From Cladophialophora immunda (lineage: Eukaryota > Ascomycota > Eurotiomycetes > Chaetothyriales > Herpotrichiellaceae), in contig NW_015622546.1 of assembly GCF_000835495.1 (NCBI RefSeq), forward strand, positions 3,156,955 through 3,220,954: a stretch of 64,000 nucleotides of DNA. The letters run 5' to 3'. Positions within the stretch are counted from its first letter, which is position 1; every line of letters starts with the position of its first letter. Of this stretch, positions 1 through 10,481 are shown piece by piece. The position numbers and the translations under genes were made by a program. The notes beneath the pieces were generated by a model. It saw only the letters and a program-made list of their open reading frames with translations. It had not been told where the DNA came from and made no database searches.

Positions 1-564
1 TCTGGTGGAATAATTCCTTATTCGCCTTGTCAAGATAAGAATTTGTCCGATGCGTGGCTTGAGCTTGTGCAGCGACTTCTGAGGCCCTCGACACGGCCGT
101 CGTTACGATCGACGCAATCATGGATGGGGCGAAGCTGCACCAAATGCAGTGATGTTGATGGCGGTGAAGATCCCCGACGACTGAGACGATTTGTGTAATT
201 CTTTCAGGAAGGCGAGAAATGCTGTCTCGTCGATATCCTTATACGTTCCGAGGTTGGGAGCGTGTGCGCGAAGAAAGCCTCTGGTTTTGTCGTGTGGACG
301 TCTTTGAGGCAGGATAACCGGAGACGCTTTCGCTTCAGACCCTGTATCTCGATAAGCAGGAGGTCGCTCCTCTATCGCCTCGAAATACGAGTCGTCGTTG
401 ATGAGATCTTTCTGGCTTGGCCTTCCCTGAATGTTTTGCTCTGCTGCAGTTGTCTTACTCGCCTTCTTGTGCGCCTGGAACTCGGTCGCAAGCCCAACGG
501 CAAAGCCGACGCCTTGGATGAGGTGACCTACTGTTCCACCACTCTGTTGCTTTGATCGACCCAT
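1..564 (-). CDS. Conserved fungal protein of unknown function, partial and apparently frameshifted
   Basis: The ATG at 564 opens 148 codons to a stop at 118-120. The N-terminus has a Gly/Val-rich hydrophobic stretch (about residues 10-28), followed by a charged linker with a PPAY motif. A conserved-looking block then reads SPVILPQRRPHDKTRGF and continues to FLKELHKSSQSS. This order resembles a widespread Pezizomycotina family of unknown function; I recognise the pattern but cannot name a role. The family continues past this point. Here a second frame, open from about 125 to base 1, reads SMIASIVTTAVSRASEVA and later ANKELF, which looks like the missing continuation. A single-base shift around 125-150 would join the two frames, and no usable intron fits there. 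The gene is therefore either broken or affected by a sequence error, and it also runs off the left edge. A TATATAAA-like site lies about 160 bp upstream. Confidence 0.6.
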
Positions 565-2031
565 GCTTTTCAGCCCTTGTATTTGTACCGGAGGTTTGAG
601 TCTGTTTTCACCAGTGTAGAAGGGGCCTGTATGCGTCTTCCTGTTGTTTGAAGTTGACCGAGTTTTGATTGTTGCTGGGATTGCTTATTTATTTTGGTGG
701 CAGGGGGGGGGGCAGTCGCGGATTTATATACCTGCCCTGACTGGGTTCACAACTGATACTCAAGTTACCTAGTAGCCTCATCGAGCTGAACCAAGCGCAA
801 CATCAATCTCACCCTGTACGATCTGAAGCATTACGGCGAACTCTCCTGATTTGTACACTGAGGGCCACGCTCATAGACTATTTACAGACACACGTCTCAA
901 CCTGGCAAGCAGCCACCCCACTGCGCAGTTCCGTTCATGAGGTAAAAGGCTCACAGGCATCTGCAGCTATATTGTGATCTTCAGAGTCGCCAACGATTCA
1001 TATTCAGCCGTCCGGAGTGGAAATCAATCCCTTGGGCGACATGTGCCAAAGATCCAAAAGGACGAATTGGTCGATGTCCTGGTGGAGACACTAGGAACTT
1101 CTAGAGTGGTTTGATCGTCTCCTGGTACAGTCTCCGAATCAGGCAAAGAAACGTGAATGGTTACGCCAAAAGTGGGAAGCCAGATGAATAACATCGATGA
1201 ACTCCTCAGATATTTGCCCCCCAAACCGATGTAATTTCCAAGCAGTTCCCGAGATCGCCTGATTTCCCCCCCCAGAAATGACGAGCGGATTCCTCGCTCA
1301 ACAGCGCAATTCCAGACTGGCTTCCCATCACGTAAAAAGATTCGACTGGAATGCATGTGGCGGTCGTGTTGCTAAGAGGATCAGACGGTGGTACCGATAA
1401 AGCGGGAAAGCAAGAGAGTGAAGAAAGAAAATGGGAAAAGAGGGTCTAGGCAGCTTCATAGTAGCATGGTCGTCAAGTACCAAGCATCAGTCATTGATAT
1501 TCCCGATTGCACCGTTCCTTCCATTTGGTGCTAGGCCTGGGAACTGGTGACCATCAGGCAACAAAGATCCCTCCCAAGAAAGACGACATATAGGACAAAT
1601 TTCCAGATCCGTCAACCAGGTATGCTTCTCGAAAGGAAAGAGCAGAGCACCAGAAAGACTCAGCTAATCACTTCGGAGTCCACCCCGTCTGTTTGCAATA
1701 CCGAGGATTGAATGTATTTGGTTCGTGGAGGTTCGCCAAACGAAGGACGCCATGCTCCTTCCATGGCGTACCAGTAAACCGCAGCAGCAAGAGGCCCTTC
1801 TGTACCGGACGAAGGCCAACAACCTTAAAGCGCTTTTCCGTACCTTTTCGCCATGACGTTGACCACATCTTCGGTGAAGGTGGAGGGCAGTAGGAGCTGG
1901 ATTTGGAGTGCTTCGAGCTCATTTGCGTTGAGTAGGTATATGTGGTATCCTCAATCTTGATCGTCGTCCGTCTCATTTTAATAGGGATGAAGCTCAATGT
2001 GAGTTCAAGCCAGTCTCCTTCGTCGAGAGTC
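565..2031. other. Intergenic, no gene supported
   Basis: This stretch holds the promoter side of the left-edge gene: a TATATAAA-like sequence on the minus strand near 723-730 and a run of ten G at about 703-712. The rest lies downstream of the small membrane-protein gene. A 110-codon minus-strand frame at 1024-1356 has no recognisable motif, so I do not call it. Confidence 0.5.
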
Positions 2032-2322
2032 TTAATATGGAGTGGTCGATGGGTTGTGGCCGCCCCGTCGTATCTGCTCCCGGGCGATGGCAATGTGTTC
2101 CTCGAGCGTCTTCTTCCGCGGCGCGCCGTCCTCGCCCAACTGTGCCTGGCCCATGTCGACGTGGATTCCGTCCCTCTCGGCCCGCTCGCTGTCCATAATG
2201 TTCATCTCCTGTTCCACGCCCTTCTTGTAGCGGCGAGGGAACCACCAGCAGATGAAGAGGAACATTGCCACCGACAAGGCGGCGAGCACCGCCACGGGCA
2301 CGACAACAGAGTTGTTCACCAT
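2032..2322 (-). CDS. Small single-pass membrane protein, unknown function
   Basis: This is a single-exon frame of 96 residues. I chose the ATG at 2322 because the protein then starts MVNNSVVVPV and runs directly into one hydrophobic segment (about residues 5-28) ending in WWFPRRYKKG. That is a typical membrane span followed by a basic stop-transfer sequence. The remaining part is polar and charged (DSERAERDGIHVDMGQ, then a basic helix around residues 69-86). A longer in-frame extension back to 2508 exists, but it adds a poorly structured leader. Small proteins with this start and one span are common hypothetical proteins in filamentous ascomycetes; no function is known to me. The topology is probably N-terminus outside or lumenal with a cytosolic C-terminus, by the positive-inside rule. 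Confidence 0.6.
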   Translation of the reverse strand: MVNNSVVVPVAVLAALSVAMFLFICWWFPRRYKKGVEQEMNIMDSERAERDGIHVDMGQAQLGEDGAPRKKTLEEHIAIAREQIRRGGHNPSTTPY

Positions 2323-3748
2323 TTTTGCGCCCCCCGGAGGTTGAAGATTGAGGGGACTTAGGAAGGGTTTCTGGACACAAGGAGCGTCCTGAATGGTTTT
2401 CGGCCAGCTAAATGAGAGAAAGCGCAAACAAGAGAAGTACTCGGCACCCAGAGAGTTGGGTTTACAGGATCGTGGACATAAGAAGGCACGGCTTTCAAGC
2501 AACACCAAGCTTTTGTTTAAACAATGGGGCAGGCTCTTCTTCGCTCAGATCCCACGGCGATGGAGGCAGGGTTGGGGCGAACTTATTATACCCTTTCGCA
2601 AAAGAAGGCGAAAAGAGAAGTAGATCCGGGGGCACCACACACCGCACCTATCAAGGTCTCCGCGCGAGGGCATCCACGAGGCCATGCATGGGGTTGAAAG
2701 GGCGGGGAGGAGGCCTGGAACCCTCAGGCCTTTTGGAAATCGACCCATTGACCCTTTTTCCTTTCTGGTGGTGGTGGGCGTTGCATCTGGGCGATTTCAA
2801 GGATGGCAGGTTTTCTAGAATGCAACGCTGAGACGACGCCCCCGCGGCGTGCAATTGGTGGGTGATGGAATGGCGGGGCGATGCGCTGATGGGCGCGACG
2901 GCGGGAGACTCCATAAAGGGCAGACCGTGCATATGATGTTCCACTGAAAAGCCACCTGTTAGACCACTAATTAGGGCTTGCTGCGAAGGGTGGTTGGTGG
3001 TGGGTTTTTCCAAGAGGCTTCTGGGTGGCACATCCGTCATGATGTGGGCAAATGCCCATAAACAAGCTCCCTGGGAAACATGTGCAGATTATTATATGTG
3101 TGGAATCCAACGAGTATCTCCCTGTTCACCGCGTTTACATTGGAGACTGAGGTTGGGATAGGCACACCCAAGCAGTCGCCGTCTCCAAACGAGCACCGAC
3201 AGACACACCTCTCTAAGCCCATGCAGGGATAGACTCTCAGTCGAGGGAGGAAGTGCTAACCACCTCAGCTCATCACCTCATCACCTCATAATCTCAGAAA
3301 AGCAGGGCCACGATGGAAAGGCTAACCCTAAAATAACAGGCCAACCACCCCGCAACAAGGGGCGTGGTCGAGATCCCTTGCATTCCCGAGTCTCCGCGCA
3401 CCCTCCCTTCCCAATCGCCTAGAAACGTCCCATTATGTAGGTAAGGGGAGTAGTACGAATACGACAATGTCTGGGTTCGCCCACACGTACATTTTGCGGG
3501 ATCCCCGCTTCCTACAAATAAGTAATCAACTCGTTCGTATCGAGTGTGTGAGAGAACCAGGTGGAGTACGTACATAACCCGGGTAGTCAACCGGTTGACC
3601 GTCAGACGTGGTTGATTTGTCCGCCCATCGACATGTCCAAACTACTTGACAGCTTCGAAGAGTGACGTTCGTGGTGTGGATGAGCCGCAATGTATTCGCC
3701 GATAAAAGCCAGCATGTAATCCCATACAGCGCCGAGTTCACTCCAGCT
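2323..3748. other. Intergenic between small membrane protein and aspartic protease
   Basis: I see no coding sequence I can support. The stretch contains the 5' side of the small membrane-protein gene, a short direct repeat of the type cacctcatcacctcat near 3262-3290, and a perfect 14-bp palindrome at 3586-3599. The overlapping short frames on both strands lack recognisable protein features. Confidence 0.5.
3586..3599. repeat. Perfect 14-bp palindrome GTCAACCGGTTGAC
   Basis: The sequence reads the same on both strands. It lies about 150 bp past the 3' end of the aspartic protease gene. It could be a dimeric-protein binding site or chance. Confidence 0.5.
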
Positions 3749-5406
3749 TCAAAACATCCCAGACCCAAAGCCAAAGTAAGCTATTAGCAGGCCGCAGACC
3801 AGATAGACGGGACCTCGAAGACTAGCAGCGGAGTTGGTCGAGGAAGAACCTCCACTGCCGCTGCCGGAATTAGAACCAGAAGGACCGGACGTTGAGTTCG
3901 AGGGCGAGGCTTTCAAATTGGCGAGTCCGATGGTCCCATCGTCCAGGTTATGATCAATGTATTTGCCTTGAAAGAAAGCTGGAGAAAAGAGGCCGAAGAA
4001 TAAGCGGGTTAGCATTTGACATCGATCTCAACAGGGGAAGGGCATTGCAGGTCATGGTCGCAATGGCGTCAAGCGAAAGGGGAATGAATTAAGAAAAGGC
4101 GACCGTAAAGGCGAGACAAAACGGACTCCACAAGGCAAGAGATCACGCAAAAAAAAGGGCAAGCAGAAGATACGTACATTGGCCCAACACCCACAAGCCC
4201 GGCAGGTCCGCAAAGTCCTGTCCGATCAGCGCAACGGTGCAGTTCGGATCCGAGGCGTTTGTCGAGGGAACCAGCAGGCTGGCGATGGCGACGTCGAAGG
4301 TCTGGGCTGTGACGCTCTGATCCGTGGCGGTGACATTGCTGGACGGGAAGCGGAACCCCACCGTGGCGTTGATCGAGCAGGAGACTTGCGCCGTCAAGAG
4401 AAGACCGTCAGGAGTCGATGCGGTGGAGACGACGGCACCGAGCGAGGTGAAGAGCTCGGTCACGGCGTCGGTTGGGCTGCGACACACATCCGCCGTCAGT
4501 ACACAACATGCTGTTAGGGTTGGGAGAGGGACGGGGCAGAGGAGGACGTCGTATATACCCAACAACCGCGGCGCTGCCACTGTCGAACTCGACAATGGCG
4601 TCCTTTTCCAGCGTTTGCCCTCCCACGACGATGTCACCATACGTGAACCACTCTTCGGCGATTGGCGTGGTGGTCAAATTCCCATCAAACAAACCGCTAC
4701 CGAGTGTGCCAACCACCAGCGATCCAGAGGCGGCGTCACTCAGTGCAAGCCCGAAACGGCACTCATCCACCAGGTCGTTCTCGCAGAGATTGTGGAACCA
4801 GGACGTGGCATTGTCTGCTGCAAAGCGTTGCGCCCCGAATCCGATGATGCCGTCGTGAGGATAGGTCGTCGACGAGTCGGACGCGTTGGCGACGCCGAGG
4901 GTCTGATTCTCGACCGCGAGACCCGAAAGGGTCACCGTGTCCTGATAGAGCGTCCCGTTGATCTATGTGACACCATCAACAATGAGATTTCTGGCTGCGA
5001 GCGGCGGCTGAATTGTAAGGGAGTCTTACAAACGCCGACCCCGTGCCATTGCCCTCGGCCGTTCCATAGGCGACGGCAAAAGGCTCATTCGTGTTCACCG
5101 AGTGTTTGGACGGCTTGTATCTTCCCGCGTTGAGAACCACGTTTGTCGAGCCGGTGTCGACAAGCAGATTCATGCCTGAGCCATCTCCGGCCTTCACGTC
5201 GGCGAACCAAAACCCCTGGCCTTGTATATCAGCGACGTTCATGCATGCAGTCCGTCACAAAAGCTTACACCATCAAAACTCAGCGACTGCGTAGCTTTCT
5301 TGGGGTCTCGTTTCGAGAAATTGTTTAGGGCGTTGTTTTCCGATGCGCAGGAGGGAATGGTGAGTATCGAAAAAAGGAATGCGGGCATGAGCCCTCGTCT
5401 TGACAT
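3749..5406 (-). CDS. GPI-anchored pepsin-like aspartic protease (yapsin type)
   Basis: A five-exon model joins 5406-5269, 5215-5030, 4962-4559, 4476-4178 and 3978-3749, keeping phase throughout (418 residues). The N-terminus has a hydrophobic signal sequence ending near SCASEN, then a KR site (FSKRD) that could be a processing point for a propeptide. The first catalytic motif is VDTGST (Asp66) and the second is FDSGS (Asp235), with Ser where many pepsins have Thr. The C-lobe ends with the expected LWVLGQ...FFQGKYIDHN pattern. After it comes a Ser/Gly-rich linker and a terminal hydrophobic stretch with no cytoplasmic tail, the usual GPI-attachment signal. Known relatives (yapsins, fungal OpsB/CtsD types) cleave cell-wall or secreted proteins at the cell surface. 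Family assignment is firm; substrate is unknown. The last intron (199 nt) is long for this region. Confidence 0.88.
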
Positions 5407-6605
5407 CTGAGAGCCCATTGATCTGGGTAGTAAGCTTCCTAGCTATAGCTAGGACTTAGAAGTTGAATGATTGAAATGCCACAAATGGGCGCGCCCGGCG
5501 TAAGGAATGGCTAGAAGACTGCAGCCGTAGCCCAGCTCTGGTTGTATACTCAAAAAGGGAATGCTTGGGATGTTCTCCTGCCGGAACTGAGGGAAATGGA
5601 AGAAGAAATAAACAGAAGAGAATGAAGCTTGGAGAGCATCGCCCTGGCTGCTGCGAGATGGCGGCTCCTAATCTACCTTTGTCGTCGATGTATGGAGGTG
5701 CTCTTCTTCCATCACGTCCGCCCCAGTTTGAAAAGGCCCAGTTTCGACCAAAACGCAACAGCGAATGCGCGCCAGGCATTAGTTCATTGTCAGAGAACCC
5801 GAGTCGCTGGCTCCGTGCAGCATATCACGCCCCGAATAGCTGCTATTCGTAGAGAATCTCATAGAGAAGGGCCCTGCGTATCAGTCGTGCAAAACCAAAA
5901 CGAGAAAGCTTAGGTGTGATATAGACGAATGTGCCGAATAAGTTAGAGTATACGAGCAGAAGCCAACAGAAAAGGGTGGTGACAAGGATAAGAGGGAGTT
6001 AGCTCCAAGAGGTGTTAGTCGGAAGATCGATGAGATGAGTGGAAGCGGGTCTTGGACTGTCGCCGGTGTATCAGATTCGTCCCAGCTGGACCTTGTCAAT
6101 CTCAGCAATGCTTTCGTCTGGAGATTGACCTCCCAATTTGATACACTTCCAAGAACCGCTTGGGATGGGGCTTCCAGGAAGACAAGGTCTGGAGAACACG
6201 CCAGCAAGGTGAAGCACCTTTTGACATGTAGCTGGTCCCCCACCGCTACACCTGAGCGCATGTGCTTGAACACTTCTTTCTCCCTAATTCCGCCAGCTAC
6301 CGAGCCGGGGAATAATATCCGTGTTGCTTCAAACCCTCCAGAAGCGTTAGTGCCCACGAGCGCCCAGACTTTTCGGTTCTGGGCGACCCAGGCGTCGAAT
6401 TTTTCATCACCCAGGCCAGATCTTCTCGACATGGACCTGCAACCTGTTTGGCAGCATACTCTCACAGCCCATCGCGTCTGCTTGATAGAATGCTTTGCCG
6501 TTGGTCTGCTCAGATGGAGGGAATACTGGCTCACTTTATCGCTGATTTTAACCGCTTCGAGACGTTTGCTGTCACGCCGAGTCGAAGCATCCACAATCCA
6601 ATCGT
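5407..6605. other. Intergenic with an unassigned long frame
   Basis: This holds the promoter of the aspartic protease and the space after the M20 peptidase. A minus-strand frame at 5881-6609 (242 codons) and a plus-strand frame at 6035-6613 (192 codons) overlap each other. Neither carries a motif I recognise and neither continues by splicing into something sensible. The minus-strand one could be a remnant gene, but I do not call it. Confidence 0.4.
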
Positions 6606-8616
6606 TCATTTGACACAGACTTGATGTGAGGGCGCATTTGAAATGGTGCTCTCGTGTCGAGCTTGACTGTGGACGGGCGGAGGATCTTCGACATGAACTT
6701 CGTCCACCACTCGGATGAACTCGTGGTAAAAGTGTACCATCTCCATGAGGCCTTTGATGGGCATCCTCTCATCCACCGTGTGCATCCGGGTCCCTCGGGG
6801 GTCATGACTCGCTCGCCAGGGAGACATGCGGTATATTTGTGGCGAAAGGTCCCAATAATATCTGGTGTCGGTGTTGCCTGCGGTTCTCAGCGTGTGATCG
6901 ATGAAAATACGAACCCACTCGTCGAGTCGACTTACCACTCAACAGTTCTGGCGCAACGACAACGTCGTCCCCAAACACGCCTTTGATGGTACCTGCAAGC
7001 AATCTGAATCGAGCATCCTCTGCACAAGAAACCGGCGAAGATTCCAACTCATAATGTGCAGAAAGAGTGAGGTCGCCACAATCGGCAGTGTTGTTATCTG
7101 CCCTCTTTGGAACTCTTGGTTCATCTTGAGCCTTAGCACCGAAAGGATGCAGTTGGAAGCCTCGCTCCTGGGCCCAAGGCGCAAGGAGATGAACATAATG
7201 GTCTTTCACAGCCTGGACCGAATCCTGGATTGCAATGCGATGGTTGACAAGGACGCTGGCATTTTCTGGGAGCGAATTCACTAGAGACCTATTAGCCTCG
7301 CTGTCGACTGCAGTTCTACCCGTTTCGACAATGTCAAAGACCAGCACACGTTGACCTGCCTACCTTTGTCTCCACCTTGAATCACATCAACCGCCGTGGA
7401 TGTTCTGACCATGGCACGTCTCTCGCGGTCGCTCTCCATATAATCGAGAAGCTTCTTCGAGCTCTGTGCGCCGAGAATCGCCTCTCGCAGATCTTCAGGC
7501 ATCTGCTTGGAATACAGCGCTGCTTGTCGAAGGTAAGTCAGAGTTGGATTGTTTCGAACCAGCTGTGATTTGAATGGATGGTCTTCAATCAAGCGAATTA
7601 TTTGAGCCAAAAAGCCAACTGTCTCTGGGTCAGAACGTTCCGCCCTGTCAAGTGAAATAGGGAGACAAACTAGCTGTATGGTCAGGTGGTGTAGACGAGT
7701 GACCTCCTGGCACATTGACAGTCACAGTGACATCGATATATCCCTTTTCTGCTGTTGCTGGTAGGGCGAAGTCGGTCCCAAAACGATTCTCAATGCCTGC
7801 GATACCCTCGTCGAACTGGCACTCGAGGTCAGCAATGGTCCAGCACGGTTGTCGAATCAACCCACAATCATTTCGATACCGTCCTTTCCATATCTGTCCA
7901 ACAATGTCTCCGCGAGGCACCTGGCGCCGTAACTCTGTTCGGCTCCACCCTCCTCGTCGAAGCCGACCGAGACAATCACGGTCCGATGTGGTATGAAGTC
8001 GCACGCAAGTAAACAATCGATAGCTGTCAACATGGCAATGAGGTTCGACTTGTCGTCTTCAGAGCCACGACCCCAGATATATTCTCCGTCGTAGTGGCCC
8101 GAAAAAGGCGAATAGGTCCATTCTTCGGAGGTTGACTCGCCCGCGGGGACCACCTGAGCCATGTCAAACGAATTTATTTCAAGTGGTACAATATGTTACA
8201 CCCACGTCTGAATGTGCCATGAACAAGAGGGGTTTCATGGCATTTTGTGAACCATGCCATGTATATAACAGGCCATGCTCATTGATCGTTTCGACTGTGA
8301 GTGCTTCATATCTGGGGAGATAGTTAGAACCACAGAGCATGTAATCGAAACGACATGCTCACACTCTGGGAAATGTCTTCCTCAGATAATCCGAGAACTG
8401 GAAGAAAACCTCCCACCGAGGATCTTGCCCAACGTGACCCATACTATCATACGTAACCGTTGGTATCCTGACCGACTCGGCTAGGCGTGCAGCCACGGCG
8501 TCTTGGAAACTTTGAGCTTGGAAGAGTTGGTGGACATTCTTGTGGGTGACGTCCTGCCGTCTCCGAGGATGCATGACAGGAGGCTGATGTAGAATTCTGT
8601 TCAAGACCATCTTCAA
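6606..8616 (-). CDS. M20 family metallopeptidase, carboxypeptidase S / Gly-Xaa carboxypeptidase type
   Basis: A seven-exon model joins 8616-8363, 8311-8200, 8153-7866, 7815-7671, 7618-7364, 7280-6936 and 6877-6606 (about 556 residues, normal for the family). Zinc-site features are in order: AHSDV (His118, Asp120), GRGSEDDKS (Asp155), and FDEEGGAEQS (Glu189 as general base, Glu190 as ligand). The dimerisation-domain signature PGGHSSTPPDHT and the late block SGNTDTRYYWDL also match CPS1-like proteins. Family members release C-terminal residues from peptides, usually in the vacuole. The N-terminal membrane anchor typical of yeast Cps1 is not visible. The first exon starts shortly before the catalytic domain, so either an upstream exon was missed or this is a soluble form. 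The start codon is therefore the least certain part of the model. Confidence 0.88.
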
Positions 8617-10481
8617 TGACAGCCTGATTTCCCGAAGATTGGAAAGCTGCTAGAAGCAACTGAGTGATATCGAGATCAGAGCGAGCGTCAGGCGTAGAGC
8701 TTATATCGGAAGGCGGGGTACGGCCTTCTTGGTGAATCTGATAAACATCAAACGAAGGAATCGTGTTCAGGAAAGTCGCCGTCCTCTAGTCACCGTGCGG
8801 GTTTCGAGGGAATTAATGGGAACTTGTTGACTGAGGTTTCCGGTTTGCCTCTCTGCGTCCCACTTCCTCTGAGCTCGCGCGTTGACAGAGTGTCAGAGTC
8901 GGACTCGGCTTGACTATTGCAAACTGTGGAGTATTGATAACGATTGAACGAGGCCGGATTTTGAGGGGCGTTCGAGAACCATACCATACTAGGGAAACGT
9001 AGCATAGACACACCCGGGTTCGACCAACAGCCTGTTTGAGAATCTGACCGTCGGAGCCTCGAGCTCTCTCGACAGATGCCCAATCCAGCAGGTGGCGAGC
9101 GTGGAAACAAACAGGCGCCGTACGCAATCCACCTTCGTGTCGGGCCTTGGTTGACGTTATTTCTCTACCGAACGCCTTTTTGCGGTCTAGTGTTGTGTCA
9201 TTTCCTTCGCGTATGATTGGGCCAATCTCAAAACATCAGGATGGATATATAAATTATGTTATGGAAATAGGCGTTGATAGGAGCCACACGAATCGATATC
9301 GCCCGGAAAAATGAGACCTCGATAGTCTTAAAATGATTCCTGCCTCTGTGCAACCTGGCAGCCTTGCCTGATCCTTCGGTATCGGAGGGAGAGGAGTGTC
9401 CAGACATCTGAAGGGATGCGCCTTGGACAGCTTAACAAGGTACGGACTCCGAAAGTACTTTTGAAAAAGGTAAAACCGGCACCCGGTTAGCGGTGCGATG
9501 GATCATCCCACAAGCTTACAGGGCAATATCAGCCTAAGCAGACGACAATCCGCACACGACGCGAGGTAGCTATGGACCAAGGCAAGCTGAGAAACGGTGG
9601 TCCAAACCTTCCTCGTCTGTCGCACTCGCGCACTCTGTGGTGCTTGGTACTCACTATCTTGGTGCCGCCCCTCAGATTTGTGAATTGGGGGATACCCCAA
9701 GACCGTCCTGAAGCTTCAGGGTGCAGTCCCATGGCAGACCAGGTTCACGGCTGACAAATCCAGTGAATTTCTGCTTGCGGGGGAAGGTATCATAAGTCTG
9801 ACATCCGGCTCAATCGCATCTCTGAACGAGTCCTGGTGTTTGAGCCGTAGTCTATCTCGCCCAACACAGAAACGTGCTCGGTACGGATGTGATCGTCGCT
9901 GGTGATTGTAGTGATTCCTTGTTTTCGTAGACGAATGCCGGGAATTGTCAGGATGTCGGTACGCTATCACAGGCCCCAGAGACCAATCACTGTGCTCCCA
10001 ATCAAGGCGTTGAGGATGGCACCCCGGAGGAGGATCGCGACAGTGTCGGCAGATGCAGAAGCCACATGGAGACTTTACTCCGGATTTGGTCCGGCGAGCC
10101 GGGAACCTAAGGTATGGTTCTCGAGTTTGCTGCCAACTTGGTCAGTTCCTGGATAGTAGGTGATGGAATCAACTTACTAACCGGAATAAGAGAAGTCGCA
10201 TATCAGGGCACCACACATATCCGTGTCCATGTTGTGGATATGTCGCCAAACTTGCAGAGCAGCTGATGCTCTCATCAGGTGCCCTCGACCTCTCGGACAT
10301 CCAAACAGCGCACCCTCACCCGTCGTCTTCTCACACCATCCTGCAAGAGTCGGAAATCATGAAGTGGGTAAAAGGTCAAACCCACGATGAATGGTTGGAT
10401 GGCCTGTACAACACGGCGAGAGGTAATCGAGGCTATCAAGGCCGAGTCGTCTGCGTCATCATCAAACTCACAACATCTTCC
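8617..10481. other. Intergenic, no gene supported
   Basis: This stretch lies upstream of the M20 peptidase and downstream of the Zn2Cys6 regulator. Short frames occur on both strands (for example 8813-9127 minus and 9902-10156 plus). None has recognisable domains, membrane spans or believable splice continuations. A possible first exon of the peptidase could lie near 8620-8760, but I could not identify it. Confidence 0.45.

Noticed and set aside
1024..1356. 110-codon minus-strand frame
   Set aside because: It has no recognisable domain or supporting splice structure, and its composition is like a random frame.
5881..6609. 242-codon minus-strand frame downstream of the M20 peptidase
   Set aside because: I could not match it to a family, it is mirrored by a 192-codon plus-strand frame, and the end is very Ser/Leu-rich. 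It could still be a remnant, so it is mentioned in the spacer entry.
7645..7670. 26-nt intron in the M20 peptidase (GTTTGT...GACAG)
   Set aside because: It is too short for a fungal intron. The next acceptor at 7619 gives a 52-nt intron and restores the family sequence HTAIGFLAQ.
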